Both the position numbers and the translations under genes were made by a program. 47,833 bases of DNA from Acidobacteriota bacterium (GTDB lineage: Bacteria; Acidobacteriota; Terriglobia; Acidiferrales; UBA7541): positions 1 to 47,833 of the forward strand of contig JAJXZD010000041.1 of NCBI GenBank assembly GCA_021780215.1. The letters run 5' to 3'. Positions within the stretch are counted from its first letter, which is position 1, and each line of letters begins with the position of its first letter. The notes below the pieces were generated by a model that searched no databases, was not told the origin of the DNA, and saw only the letters and a program-made list of their open reading frames with translations. Shown one piece after another: positions 23,571-30,454 of the stretch.

Positions 23571-24392
23571 TCATTCTGGCTCTTTCTCTGGTTCTCGGTT
23601 TGCCTTTGCTATCGCACGCACGTTCCTTAGCTTGCTAACAAGACTGCCAAGTTTGCTTTCAAAATCGGCATCAGTAAGGCGTATATCTCTGGCATCTGAT
23701 ACCACGAATCTCATGTCTTCCTCGAATTCCTCTCTCATCTTCTTGGAATCCCATATGTTTTGACGGCGGAGTTGCCCCGGTTTCTTCGGTAGTCGATAGA
23801 CGTGGGTGTCCCCGCCACAGTAGGGTACCTTGTCTTTCACTTCCTCTAAAATGAGCAGGGCGGCGGGCACCATTAGCCCGATGGGGTAATAATAGTCGTA
23901 TAGAATCTGAGACAGTTGTCGCCCCAGCGCGGCCCCCCAACCTATGCACTCGTAGTTCGCAATCCTCTCCACGCTTAGGCTCGCAAAATTAACGTGGAGA
24001 AGATGCGTTTCATTGTCGTCGCCCTCGGAAGAGTGGATACCGATCAGCAATTCTGGAATTTGGGAATTCGGGCTGGTCTGCAATGCAGGCGTAAAGTAGT
24101 TTTCATGGATTTCTAGGCTCTTCTCACGAATCGCCCTGCGCGCATGCTCCATCCGTCCCTCTAGGGCCATCCCCCTTAAAGCGTTATCTTCATCGCCGAG
24201 AAGGTCGCACAGGATGTCGATCCCCACGGCAATCATTGAGCGGTCTCCCGAACCGGCAAATCGCAAATCTAGGCAGCCCGTTGACCGGCGAAACATCTTG
24301 ATGTCGCTAGACTTATCTTGCTCGTAGGTCCACTGCGTATCAGCGCAAATCAGAACGCCCTCATCTAAGACATAGCCAGCAGCGATAGTCAT
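23571..24392 (-). CDS. Proteasome/HslV-like Ntn hydrolase (transposon passenger)
   Basis: The ATG at 24392 follows GGAGAGG by three bases and gives 273 residues; the frame is open further upstream, but that part overlaps the transposase gene and looks non-coding. The start TIAAGYVLDEGVLICADTQ aligns with HslV and proteasome beta subunits: after removal of Met1, Thr1 is the nucleophile, Asp17 sits in CADTQ, and Lys31 in DIKMFRR is near the catalytic Lys33. The Gly-rich LRFAGSGDR matches the AGFAGG strand of HslV. The C-terminal 150 residues (GDDNETHLLHVNFASLSVER, IGWGAALGRQLSQILYDYYY) extend well past HslV length. No HslU-like ATPase or partner subunit is present. Peptidase or amidase activity is likely; the substrate is unknown. 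Confidence 0.8.
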   Translation of the reverse strand: MTIAAGYVLDEGVLICADTQWTYEQDKSSDIKMFRRSTGCLDLRFAGSGDRSMIAVGIDILCDLLGDEDNALRGMALEGRMEHARRAIREKSLEIHENYFTPALQTSPNSQIPELLIGIHSSEGDDNETHLLHVNFASLSVERIANYECIGWGAALGRQLSQILYDYYYPIGLMVPAALLILEEVKDKVPYCGGDTHVYRLPKKPGQLRRQNIWDSKKMREEFEEDMRFVVSDARDIRLTDADFESKLGSLVSKLRNVRAIAKANREPEKEPE

Positions 24393-24449
24393 CGTCCTCT
24401 CCGGCAGAGCAACTACAGGCGATTTCGACGGAAAGCGACAGTGTACCAC

Positions 24450-24492
24450 ATGCTTGAGCGGATAAGGATTTCTCTTGACAATGCTTGAGCGG
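24450..24492 (+). repeat. Direct repeat in the transposase promoter region
   Basis: ATGCTTGAGCGG occurs at 24450-24461 and again at 24481-24492, 31 bases apart. The second copy lies between the -35 and -10 boxes of the transposase promoter, so a protein bound to these repeats would block transcription. This could be an autoregulatory site for the transposase N-terminal helix-turn-helix. Confidence 0.45.
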
Positions 24493-24503
24493 TTAGGCAT
24501 AAT
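24475..24503 (+). promoter_or_regulatory. Transposase promoter, predicted leaderless transcript
   Basis: A perfect -35 TTGACA (24475-24480) is separated by 17 bases from CATAAT (24498-24503). The expected transcription start, 24510-24511, coincides with the transposase ATG at 24511, so the mRNA should have essentially no leader, and there is indeed no Shine-Dalgarno. Confidence 0.7.
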
Positions 24504-24510
24504 CTTAGAC

Positions 24511-25356
24511 ATGAACAACCTCCCAATTGAACGCCAAATTGCAGTGATTGCGGCTCTTGTTGAAGGAAGCTCGATTCGCGCTACGGTCAGAATGACAGGC
24601 GTGGCAAAAGACACTGTGATTAAGCTGCTGGCACGCATCGGACAGGCATGTGCGGAGTATCAAGACAAAACGCTCCGCAACCTGCCGTGCCAACGAGTCC
24701 AGTGCGACGAAATCTGGTCCTTCTGCTACGCCAAAGAGAAGAACGTTCCCGAAGAACTGCGCGGCAAGTTTGGCTATGGCGATGTGTGGACGTGGACGGC
24801 GCTGTGTGCCGACACGAAGCTCGTTCCGTGCTGGCGTGTTGGTGATCGAGGCGCCTGGAACGCTCAACACTTCATGTACGATCTGGCATCCCGCCTTGCT
24901 AATCGTGTCCAGTTGACTACGGACGGGCACCGCGTTTATCTGACCGCCGTCGAACTCGCGTTTGGAACGGAAGTGGATTACGCGATGCTGGTCAAGCTGT
25001 ACGGTGCCGATCCGAAAGGGCACGAAACACGGTACAGCCCCGCGCAGTGCATCGGCGCGATGCCGACCGTGATTGAGGGGCGCCCGAATCGGAAACACAT
25101 CTCTACTAGCTTCGTCGAACGGCAGAATCTGACCATGCGGATGCAGATGCGCCGCTTTACTCGCCTGACGAATGCGTTCTCGAAGAAACTTGAAAATCAT
25201 CAGCACGCCGTTGCCCTCCATTTCATGCACTACAACTTCTGCCGTATTCACCAGACCTTGCGCGTGACTCCCGCGATGGCCGCTGGTGTTACGGACCATG
25301 TTTGGGAGATTGCCGAAATCATCGGCCTTCTCGCTGGGGCACAAAAAGCAGCGTGA
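24511..25356 (+). CDS. IS1-like DDE transposase
   Basis: The 281-residue protein has an InsA-like N-terminal helix-turn-helix (about 8-45, IAVIAALVEGSSIRATVRMT) and a DDE catalytic domain. The triad is visible as Asp66 in QCDEIWSF, Asp138 in LTTDGHRVY and Glu203 in SFVERQNLTM. The stretch RMQMRRFTRLTNAFSKKLEN parallels the IS1 InsB segment after its Glu. It is one continuous frame, unlike classical IS1 where InsA and InsB are joined by a programmed frameshift. ATG 24511 is the start; the frame-open TTG at 24475 is the -35 box. No inactivating change is seen, so the enzyme is probably functional. The family label rests on memory of the motif pattern. Confidence 0.9.
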   Translation: MNNLPIERQIAVIAALVEGSSIRATVRMTGVAKDTVIKLLARIGQACAEYQDKTLRNLPCQRVQCDEIWSFCYAKEKNVPEELRGKFGYGDVWTWTALCADTKLVPCWRVGDRGAWNAQHFMYDLASRLANRVQLTTDGHRVYLTAVELAFGTEVDYAMLVKLYGADPKGHETRYSPAQCIGAMPTVIEGRPNRKHISTSFVERQNLTMRMQMRRFTRLTNAFSKKLENHQHAVALHFMHYNFCRIHQTLRVTPAMAAGVTDHVWEIAEIIGLLAGAQKAA

Positions 25357-25357
25357 T

Positions 25358-25372
25358 TCAAACTGGCCCACT
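25358..25372 (-). repeat. Right terminal inverted repeat
   Basis: TCAAACTGGCCCACT is the reverse complement of the left repeat at 23276-23290 and begins two bases after the transposase stop. Confidence 0.85.
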
Positions 25373-25373
25373 G

Positions 25374-25386
25374 CCCCGGGACAGGT
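25374..25386 (+). repeat. Right target-site duplication
   Basis: CCCCGGGACAGGT is the second copy of the 13-base direct repeat at 23263-23275. One G (25373) separates it from the 15-bp inverted repeat. Confidence 0.8.
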
Positions 25387-25525
25387 GGCGCCTGATTCTA
25401 AAATCTGCGAAGGTGCTGTCACGAGAGGCGAAAAGATCGCCCGCGCTGTGATCCGCCGCGCAAACAAGAACAGGCGGCCGGGGGGGGGCAATTCAAGCGG
25501 GCGCTAGAAATCCGGGCGGAGAGGA

Positions 25526-25534
25526 TGGTATACT
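25526..25534 (+). promoter_or_regulatory. Extended -10 promoter for the acyl-CoA ligase gene
   Basis: TGGTATACT is an extended -10 box (TG, G, TATACT). Transcription would start near 25541, upstream of GAGGAG at 25549-25554 and the TTG start at 25561. It overlaps the ATG at 25525, which argues against that start. Confidence 0.55.
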
Positions 25535-25560
25535 TTGGTAGGAAGTTTGAGGAGTCTCGT

Positions 25561-27156
25561 TTGGCGTCCGCCGAAACAATCGAGGACCGCCTGAACGCCC
25601 TGCCCGAAGCGTTTAATGTCGCCACGGAATTCGTGGACCGCAACATTCGCGAGGGGAGAGCCGACAAGGTTGCGATTGAATCGGGCGAGGAGCGTGTCAC
25701 GTACCGGCAGCTGCTCGAGAGGACGAACCGCGCCGGAAACATGCTTCGCCAGCTCGGCGTGCGCTCCGAGGAGCGCGTGCTGCTGCTCCTGCTGGATTCT
25801 CCGGAATTCCTCTACGCGTTTTTCGGAGCGATCAAGATCGGGGCCGTGCCCGTGCCCGCGAACACCCTGCTGAAACCCCGGGAATACGAGCACCTGCTGA
25901 ATGATTCGCGCGCGCGCGTCGTGGTAGTCGCCGAGGAACTGCTGCCGGCCCTGCAATCCATTCCGCGCGAGCGGCTGAAGCACCTGCGCGAAATCATCGT
26001 TGCGGGAGGGAGCCGGCAGGACTTTCCCGGCTTGGGCGACGCGATGGAGGCGTCCTCGGCCGAGCTCGAAGCGGAACTCACCAGCAAGGACGCCCCGGCC
26101 TTCTGGCTCTACTCCTCCGGCAGCACCGGAGCGCCCAAGGCCTGCGTGCATCTCCAGCACGACATGGTGGTCTGCTCCGAGATGTATGCCAAGAGAGTTC
26201 TGGGCATGGACAGCAACGACCGCTGCTACAGCGTCGCGCGGCTGTTTTTTGCCTACGGGCTCGGAAATGCGGGGTACTTTCCGCTCTATTGCGGCGCGAC
26301 GACTATCTTATCCCCCGCCCGCCCAACCCCTGCGAATGTCTGCGCCACGGTCGAGCGCTGCCGCCCGACGCTCTTCTTCTCCGTGCCCACGAACTACGCG
26401 GCGCTGCTCGCCCATCGACGCGAGGACGGGAGGGAATGCGATTTTTCGAGCGTGCGCCTGGCCGTCTCCGCCGGCGAATCGCTTCCCGCCTCCCTGTTTG
26501 AGCGTTTCCGGCAGCAATTCGGCGTCGAGATTCTCGACGGGCTTGGCTCGACCGAGACCTTGCAAATGGTGATCTCGAACCGCCCCGGGGAAGCGAAGCC
26601 CGGCTCAAGCGGGAAGCCGGTGCCCGGGTATGAGGCCCGCATCGTGGACGACGAAGGCCGCGTCGTGGCTCCGGGCGAGATCGGCAACCTGCTCATCAAG
26701 GGCGATTCACTCTGCGCCGGATACTGGAATCAGCACGAGCGGACCAAGGATGCTTTTCAGGGCCACTGGTTCCGCATGGGCGACAAGTATTTTCAGGATG
26801 AAGAGGGCTACTTCCACTATGCCGGGCGCGCGGACGATATATTCAAGGTCAATGGCCGCTGGCTCAGCCCGATCGAGGTCGAAAGCGCGCTCATCGCGCA
26901 CCCCGCGGTCCGCGAAGCCGCCGTCGTCGCACACAGCGACGAGAATGGGCTCATCAAACCGGCCGCCTGCGTGGTCGCGCAGCCGGGGATTTCAACGGAT
27001 CAGGAACTCGCGCGCAAATTGCAGGATTGGGTGGCGGAAAGCATCGGCGGATACAAAAGCCCGCGATGGATCATTTTTCTCCCGGAGCTGCCGAAGACGG
27101 CGACGGGAAAATTGCAGCGATTCAAGCTGCGCAATCTTGAGAAGCTGTCGGCGTGA
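25561..27156 (+). CDS. Benzoate-CoA ligase family protein (adenylate-forming)
   Basis: The 531-residue enzyme belongs to the adenylate-forming superfamily and most resembles benzoate/4-hydroxybenzoate-CoA ligases, which activate aromatic acids with ATP and CoA. Visible motifs are the P-loop YSSGSTGAPKA (about 184-194), LFFAYGLGNAGYFPL and DGLGSTETLQM, both characteristic of benzoate-CoA ligases, GDKYFQDEEGYFHYAGRADD with the ribose-binding Asp, and the C-terminal catalytic Lys in PKTATGKLQRFKLR. TTG 25561 is preferred because GAGGAG lies six bases upstream and the promoter sits just before it; ATG 25525 would add 12 residues. It precedes korA by 245 bases. The exact acid used is not determined by sequence reading. 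Confidence 0.85.
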   Translation: MASAETIEDRLNALPEAFNVATEFVDRNIREGRADKVAIESGEERVTYRQLLERTNRAGNMLRQLGVRSEERVLLLLLDSPEFLYAFFGAIKIGAVPVPANTLLKPREYEHLLNDSRARVVVVAEELLPALQSIPRERLKHLREIIVAGGSRQDFPGLGDAMEASSAELEAELTSKDAPAFWLYSSGSTGAPKACVHLQHDMVVCSEMYAKRVLGMDSNDRCYSVARLFFAYGLGNAGYFPLYCGATTILSPARPTPANVCATVERCRPTLFFSVPTNYAALLAHRREDGRECDFSSVRLAVSAGESLPASLFERFRQQFGVEILDGLGSTETLQMVISNRPGEAKPGSSGKPVPGYEARIVDDEGRVVAPGEIGNLLIKGDSLCAGYWNQHERTKDAFQGHWFRMGDKYFQDEEGYFHYAGRADDIFKVNGRWLSPIEVESALIAHPAVREAAVVAHSDENGLIKPAACVVAQPGISTDQELARKLQDWVAESIGGYKSPRWIIFLPELPKTATGKLQRFKLRNLEKLSA

Positions 27157-27401
27157 AAGGTCAGTTGCGCCGGCGGTGTTTCCCCCTTGGCGTTCGCACC
27201 GCGTCGATGCTCTGGGCGTTGCGAGTGGGATAGCACGTCGGGAAAACTCCTGAAAAGAGATTTTCGGGGCCTTTCCCGTGTGCTAGGCTTTTGGATAGCC
27301 CAAATTCGGTTTGCAGGCGCCCGTCTGGCAGGGGGATGGCGGGCGGGGAAACTCGCGGCGAATGGGCATCATCATAAGGAATTGAGGATTTAGAGATCTT
27401 T

Positions 27402-29264
27402 ATGGCCACAACTACGATACAGCCACCTAAGCGCAAGAAAGAAGTCATCGAACGAGCCGTGATTCGCTTCTGCGGCGATTCCGGCGATGGGATGCAGATC
27501 ACCGGCAGCCAGTTCACCAACACCGTCGCTCTCTACGGAAACGATCTGGCCACGCTGCCCGACTATCCGGCCGAAATTCGCGCCCCCGCCGGGACCCTCC
27601 CGGGCGTGAGCGGATTCCAGGTGCATTTTTCATCGAGCGATATCTACACGCCCGGGGACAGCGTAGATGCCCTCGTGGCGATGAACCCGGCGGCGCTGAA
27701 AATGAACCTGCCGGACCTGAAACGCAACGGCATCTTGATCGTTAACCTCGACGATTTCGGCGAGACGGACTTGCGCAAGGCGCAGATGGCTTCGAATCCT
27801 CTCGAGGACCACTCGCTCGACGGCTACCGCCTGTTTCCCGTTGAGCTCACCAAGCTGACCCGCGCCGCGCTGCGTGAACTCGGGCTGGACAACAAGAGCG
27901 TGGACCGCTGCAAGAACTTTTTTGCCTTGGGAATGTGCTATTGGCTCTACAACCGGTCCATGGAAGCCACGCTCCGGTGGATCGAGGACAAGTTCAAGAA
28001 CAAGCCTCAGCTCGTGGCGGCGAACCGGCTGGCCATGCAAGCGGGCTACAGCTACTGCGAAGCCACCGAAGCATTCCAGATCACGTATGAAATTCCACCC
28101 GCCAAGCTGGCGCCCGGCGTATACCGCAACGTTAGCGGGAATTCCGCGCTCGCGATGGGTTTCGTCGCCGCTTCGCAGCAGGCGGGCATCTCGCTCTTCC
28201 TGGGTTCGTATCCCATCACGCCGGCTTCGGATATTCTCCACGAGCTTTCCACCTACAAGAACTTTGGCGTGATCACCTTTCAGGCCGAGGACGAGATTGC
28301 CGCGATTACTTCCGCGATTGGCGCTTCCTACGGCGGCGCCCTGGGGATTACCACCACCTCCGGGCCGGGAATGGCGCTGAAGACGGAGGCGCTTGGCTTG
28401 GCTGTGGCCGTGGAGCTCCCGCTTGTGATTTGCGACGTCCAGCGCGGCGGGCCCTCCACCGGGTTGCCGACCAAGACCGAGCAGGCGGACCTCTTGCAGG
28501 CGCTTTACGGCAGAAATTCGGAGGCTCCGATTCCGGTGCTGGCCCCCTGCACGCCGGGTGACTGCTTCTGGATAGCCCTGGAGGCCAGCCGCATCGCCAT
28601 CAAGTACATGGTTCCCGTCATCATTCTTTCGGACGGCTTCCTCGCCAACGGCGCGGAGCCCTGGCACATTCCCGCCATCGAGGACCTGCCGAAAATCCCG
28701 GTGCGTTACGAAACGAATCCCGCGGATTTCCATCCGTACGGGCGCAATCCGGAAACCCTCGCGCGGCCCTGGGCGGTTCCCGGCACTCCGGGTCTCGAGC
28801 ATCGCGTCGGCGGGATCGAGAAGCAGGACGTTACCGGCAACGTGAACTACGAGCCTCTGAACCACGAGCGGATGGTCCGGCTGCGCGCGGAGAAGGTTGC
28901 CCGCATCGTGCAGGATGTTCCTGACGCGGTGCCTGCGGGCGATTCCTCCGGCGACCTGCTGATTGTGGCCTGGGGATCTACCTATGGTCCGGTCACCGCG
29001 GCACTGCAGTCGCAGCGGGCCAAGGGGCGACGCATCGGCCACGTGCACTTGCGGCATCTGAATCCGCTTCCGGGGAACCTCGGGGAGCTGATTGGCCGCT
29101 ACGACCGCGTTTTGGTTCCGGAGATGAATCTTGGGCAGCTCGCGATGGTGTTGCGGGCGAAATATCTGGTGGACGCGCAAAGCTACAGCAAGGTTCAGGG
29201 GAAGCCTTTCAAACAATCGGAGATTGAAAACAAGATCGAGGAGATGTTGGGCGCCGCCTCTTGA
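27402..29264 (+). CDS. korA: 2-oxoacid:ferredoxin oxidoreductase, alpha subunit (fused gamma-alpha)
   Basis: With KorB this enzyme decarboxylates a 2-oxoacid, probably 2-oxoglutarate, to its acyl-CoA and reduces ferredoxin. The 620-residue product fuses the gamma domain (about 18-205, RAVIRFCGDSGDGMQITGSQ, LPDYPAEIRAPAGTLPGVSG) to the alpha domain (about 240-600, GSYPITPASDILHELSTYK, FQAEDEIAAITSAIGASYGG, TTTSGPGMALKTEALGLA, VQRGGPSTGLPTKTEQADLL). This fused form is typical of KorA. No ferredoxin domain is present, so a separate ferredoxin serves as acceptor. ATG 27402 has only a distant purine-rich stretch upstream; a TGCTAGGCT -10-like element lies at 27281-27289. korB follows 43 bases later. 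Confidence 0.92.
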   Translation: MATTTIQPPKRKKEVIERAVIRFCGDSGDGMQITGSQFTNTVALYGNDLATLPDYPAEIRAPAGTLPGVSGFQVHFSSSDIYTPGDSVDALVAMNPAALKMNLPDLKRNGILIVNLDDFGETDLRKAQMASNPLEDHSLDGYRLFPVELTKLTRAALRELGLDNKSVDRCKNFFALGMCYWLYNRSMEATLRWIEDKFKNKPQLVAANRLAMQAGYSYCEATEAFQITYEIPPAKLAPGVYRNVSGNSALAMGFVAASQQAGISLFLGSYPITPASDILHELSTYKNFGVITFQAEDEIAAITSAIGASYGGALGITTTSGPGMALKTEALGLAVAVELPLVICDVQRGGPSTGLPTKTEQADLLQALYGRNSEAPIPVLAPCTPGDCFWIALEASRIAIKYMVPVIILSDGFLANGAEPWHIPAIEDLPKIPVRYETNPADFHPYGRNPETLARPWAVPGTPGLEHRVGGIEKQDVTGNVNYEPLNHERMVRLRAEKVARIVQDVPDAVPAGDSSGDLLIVAWGSTYGPVTAALQSQRAKGRRIGHVHLRHLNPLPGNLGELIGRYDRVLVPEMNLGQLAMVLRAKYLVDAQSYSKVQGKPFKQSEIENKIEEMLGAAS

Positions 29265-29307
29265 ACGCAGCCCATTGATGGATGGAAATTTTTAAGGAGT
29301 CATAGAA

Positions 29308-30336
29308 ATGTCCACGGCCACTTTACCGGCATTGACGAAGAAGGATTTTCAGACCGATCAGGAGATCCGCTGGTGCCCGGGGTGCGGAGACTACGCCATC
29401 TTGTCGGCGGTCCAGTCCGTCTTCCCGGAGCTTGGAATCCCCCGCGAAAATTTCGTGGTGGTGTCGGGGATAGGTTGCTCCAGCCGCTTTCCGTATTACA
29501 TGAACACATACGGCTTTCACACCATCCACGGCCGCGCCCCCGCCGTCGCCACGGGACTGAAACTGGCGCGCCCGGAGCTGGACGTCTGGGTGGTGACAGG
29601 AGATGGCGATTCGCTCTCAATTGGCGGCAACCACACAATCCATATGCTGCGGCGCAACGTAGGCTTGAAGGTCCTGCTCTTCAACAACCGCATCTACGGC
29701 CTCACCAAGGGCCAGTTTTCGCCCACCTCCGAAATCGGCAAGAAGACAAAATCCACTCCCTTCGGCACCACCGACCGCCCGTTCAATCCGCTCTCCCTTG
29801 CCATCGGCACCGAGGCGACCTTCGTGGCGCGCTCGGTAGCCGTCTTTCAGCAGCACTTGAAGGAAACGCTCACGAAGGCGGCCGCTCATCAGGGCTCCTC
29901 CTACATCGAAATCCTGCAGAACTGCAACATCTTCAATGATGGCGCGTGGGACGGTGTCACCGAAAAGGACGCGCGGAGCGAGCACGTCGTTCAGCTCGAG
30001 CATGGCAAGCCGCTGATCTTCGGCAAGAACCGGGACAAAGGCATCCGTCTCAATGGATTTGAACTCGAAGTTGTCTCCCTCGGCAACGGCATCAGCGAAA
30101 AGGACCTGCTCGTTCACGACCAGCACTCTCAGCACCCGGCTTACGCCTTCCTGCTGGCCCACATGGAAGACCTCCCCGGCTTCCCCGTTCCCATTGGCGT
30201 TCTGCGCTCCTGGGAAAATGTTCCGCGGTATGAGGATTTGGTCCGCGGGCAGATTCGCGAAGTGCAGGCCAAGCGCGGCAAGGGAGACTTGGCCACCATG
30301 CTGCGTGCGGGCGACACCTGGGAAGTCAAACTCTGA
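29308..30336 (+). CDS. korB: 2-oxoacid:ferredoxin oxidoreductase, beta subunit
   Basis: KorB carries thiamine diphosphate and a [4Fe-4S] cluster. In this 342-residue product the first cluster motif is IRWCPGCGDYAIL, the third Cys is in SGIGCSSRFPYYM and the fourth in EILQNCNIFNDGAW. The thiamine diphosphate motif is WVVTGDGDSLSIGGNHTIH through LLFNNRIYGLTKGQFSPTS with the metal-binding GDGD and NN. TKGQ.SPTS is typical of KorB rather than pyruvate enzymes, supporting 2-oxoglutarate as substrate (inference). TAAGGAG sits nine bases before ATG 29308. It forms a two-gene unit with korA and ends before a hairpin at 30381-30404. Confidence 0.93.
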   Translation: MSTATLPALTKKDFQTDQEIRWCPGCGDYAILSAVQSVFPELGIPRENFVVVSGIGCSSRFPYYMNTYGFHTIHGRAPAVATGLKLARPELDVWVVTGDGDSLSIGGNHTIHMLRRNVGLKVLLFNNRIYGLTKGQFSPTSEIGKKTKSTPFGTTDRPFNPLSLAIGTEATFVARSVAVFQQHLKETLTKAAAHQGSSYIEILQNCNIFNDGAWDGVTEKDARSEHVVQLEHGKPLIFGKNRDKGIRLNGFELEVVSLGNGISEKDLLVHDQHSQHPAYAFLLAHMEDLPGFPVPIGVLRSWENVPRYEDLVRGQIREVQAKRGKGDLATMLRAGDTWEVKL

Positions 30337-30380
30337 CGCGTAGGCGCCGGGAGATATTCTTCTGGGAATTTCCTCGAAGG

Positions 30381-30404
30381 TAGGTGCGCGGTCTCGCGCA
30401 CCTA
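30381..30404. terminator. Perfect 10-bp hairpin between convergent genes
   Basis: TAGGTGCGCG and CGCGCACCTA are perfectly complementary around the four-base loop GTCT. It lies between korB (+) and the M23 peptidase gene (-), so it may stop transcription from both sides, although there is no T-run on either strand. Confidence 0.55.
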
Positions 30405-30454
30405 TTCACCTGTCGTGCAAAATGTGGTGATCCGACCTGCCTGATTGCGAAGCG

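Larger units (their letters stand above)
23263..25386. mobile_element. IS1-like transposon with passenger genes, including flanking direct repeats
   Basis: The element runs from about 23275 to 25373. Its ends are 15-bp inverted repeats (AGTGGGCCAGTTTGA at 23276-23290 and its complement at 25358-25372). Outside them lies the direct repeat CCCCGGGACAGG(T) at 23263-23275 and 25374-25386, read as the target-site duplication. Inside are a small basic protein (+), an Ntn hydrolase (-) and a DDE transposase (+). A plain IS of this family needs only the transposase, so the two extra genes are passengers. The passenger region is visibly AT-richer than the flanks, in keeping with transfer from another genome. 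Identical ends and an intact transposase suggest a recent insertion. Confidence 0.85.

Noticed and set aside
24393-24638. N-terminal extension of the Ntn hydrolase frame
   Set aside because: It would overlap the transposase start and promoter. The ribosome site and the catalytic Thr both point to ATG 24392.
27630-29216. 528-codon open frame on the minus strand
   Set aside because: Antisense to korA; composition is Arg/Gly/His-rich and no family motif is visible.
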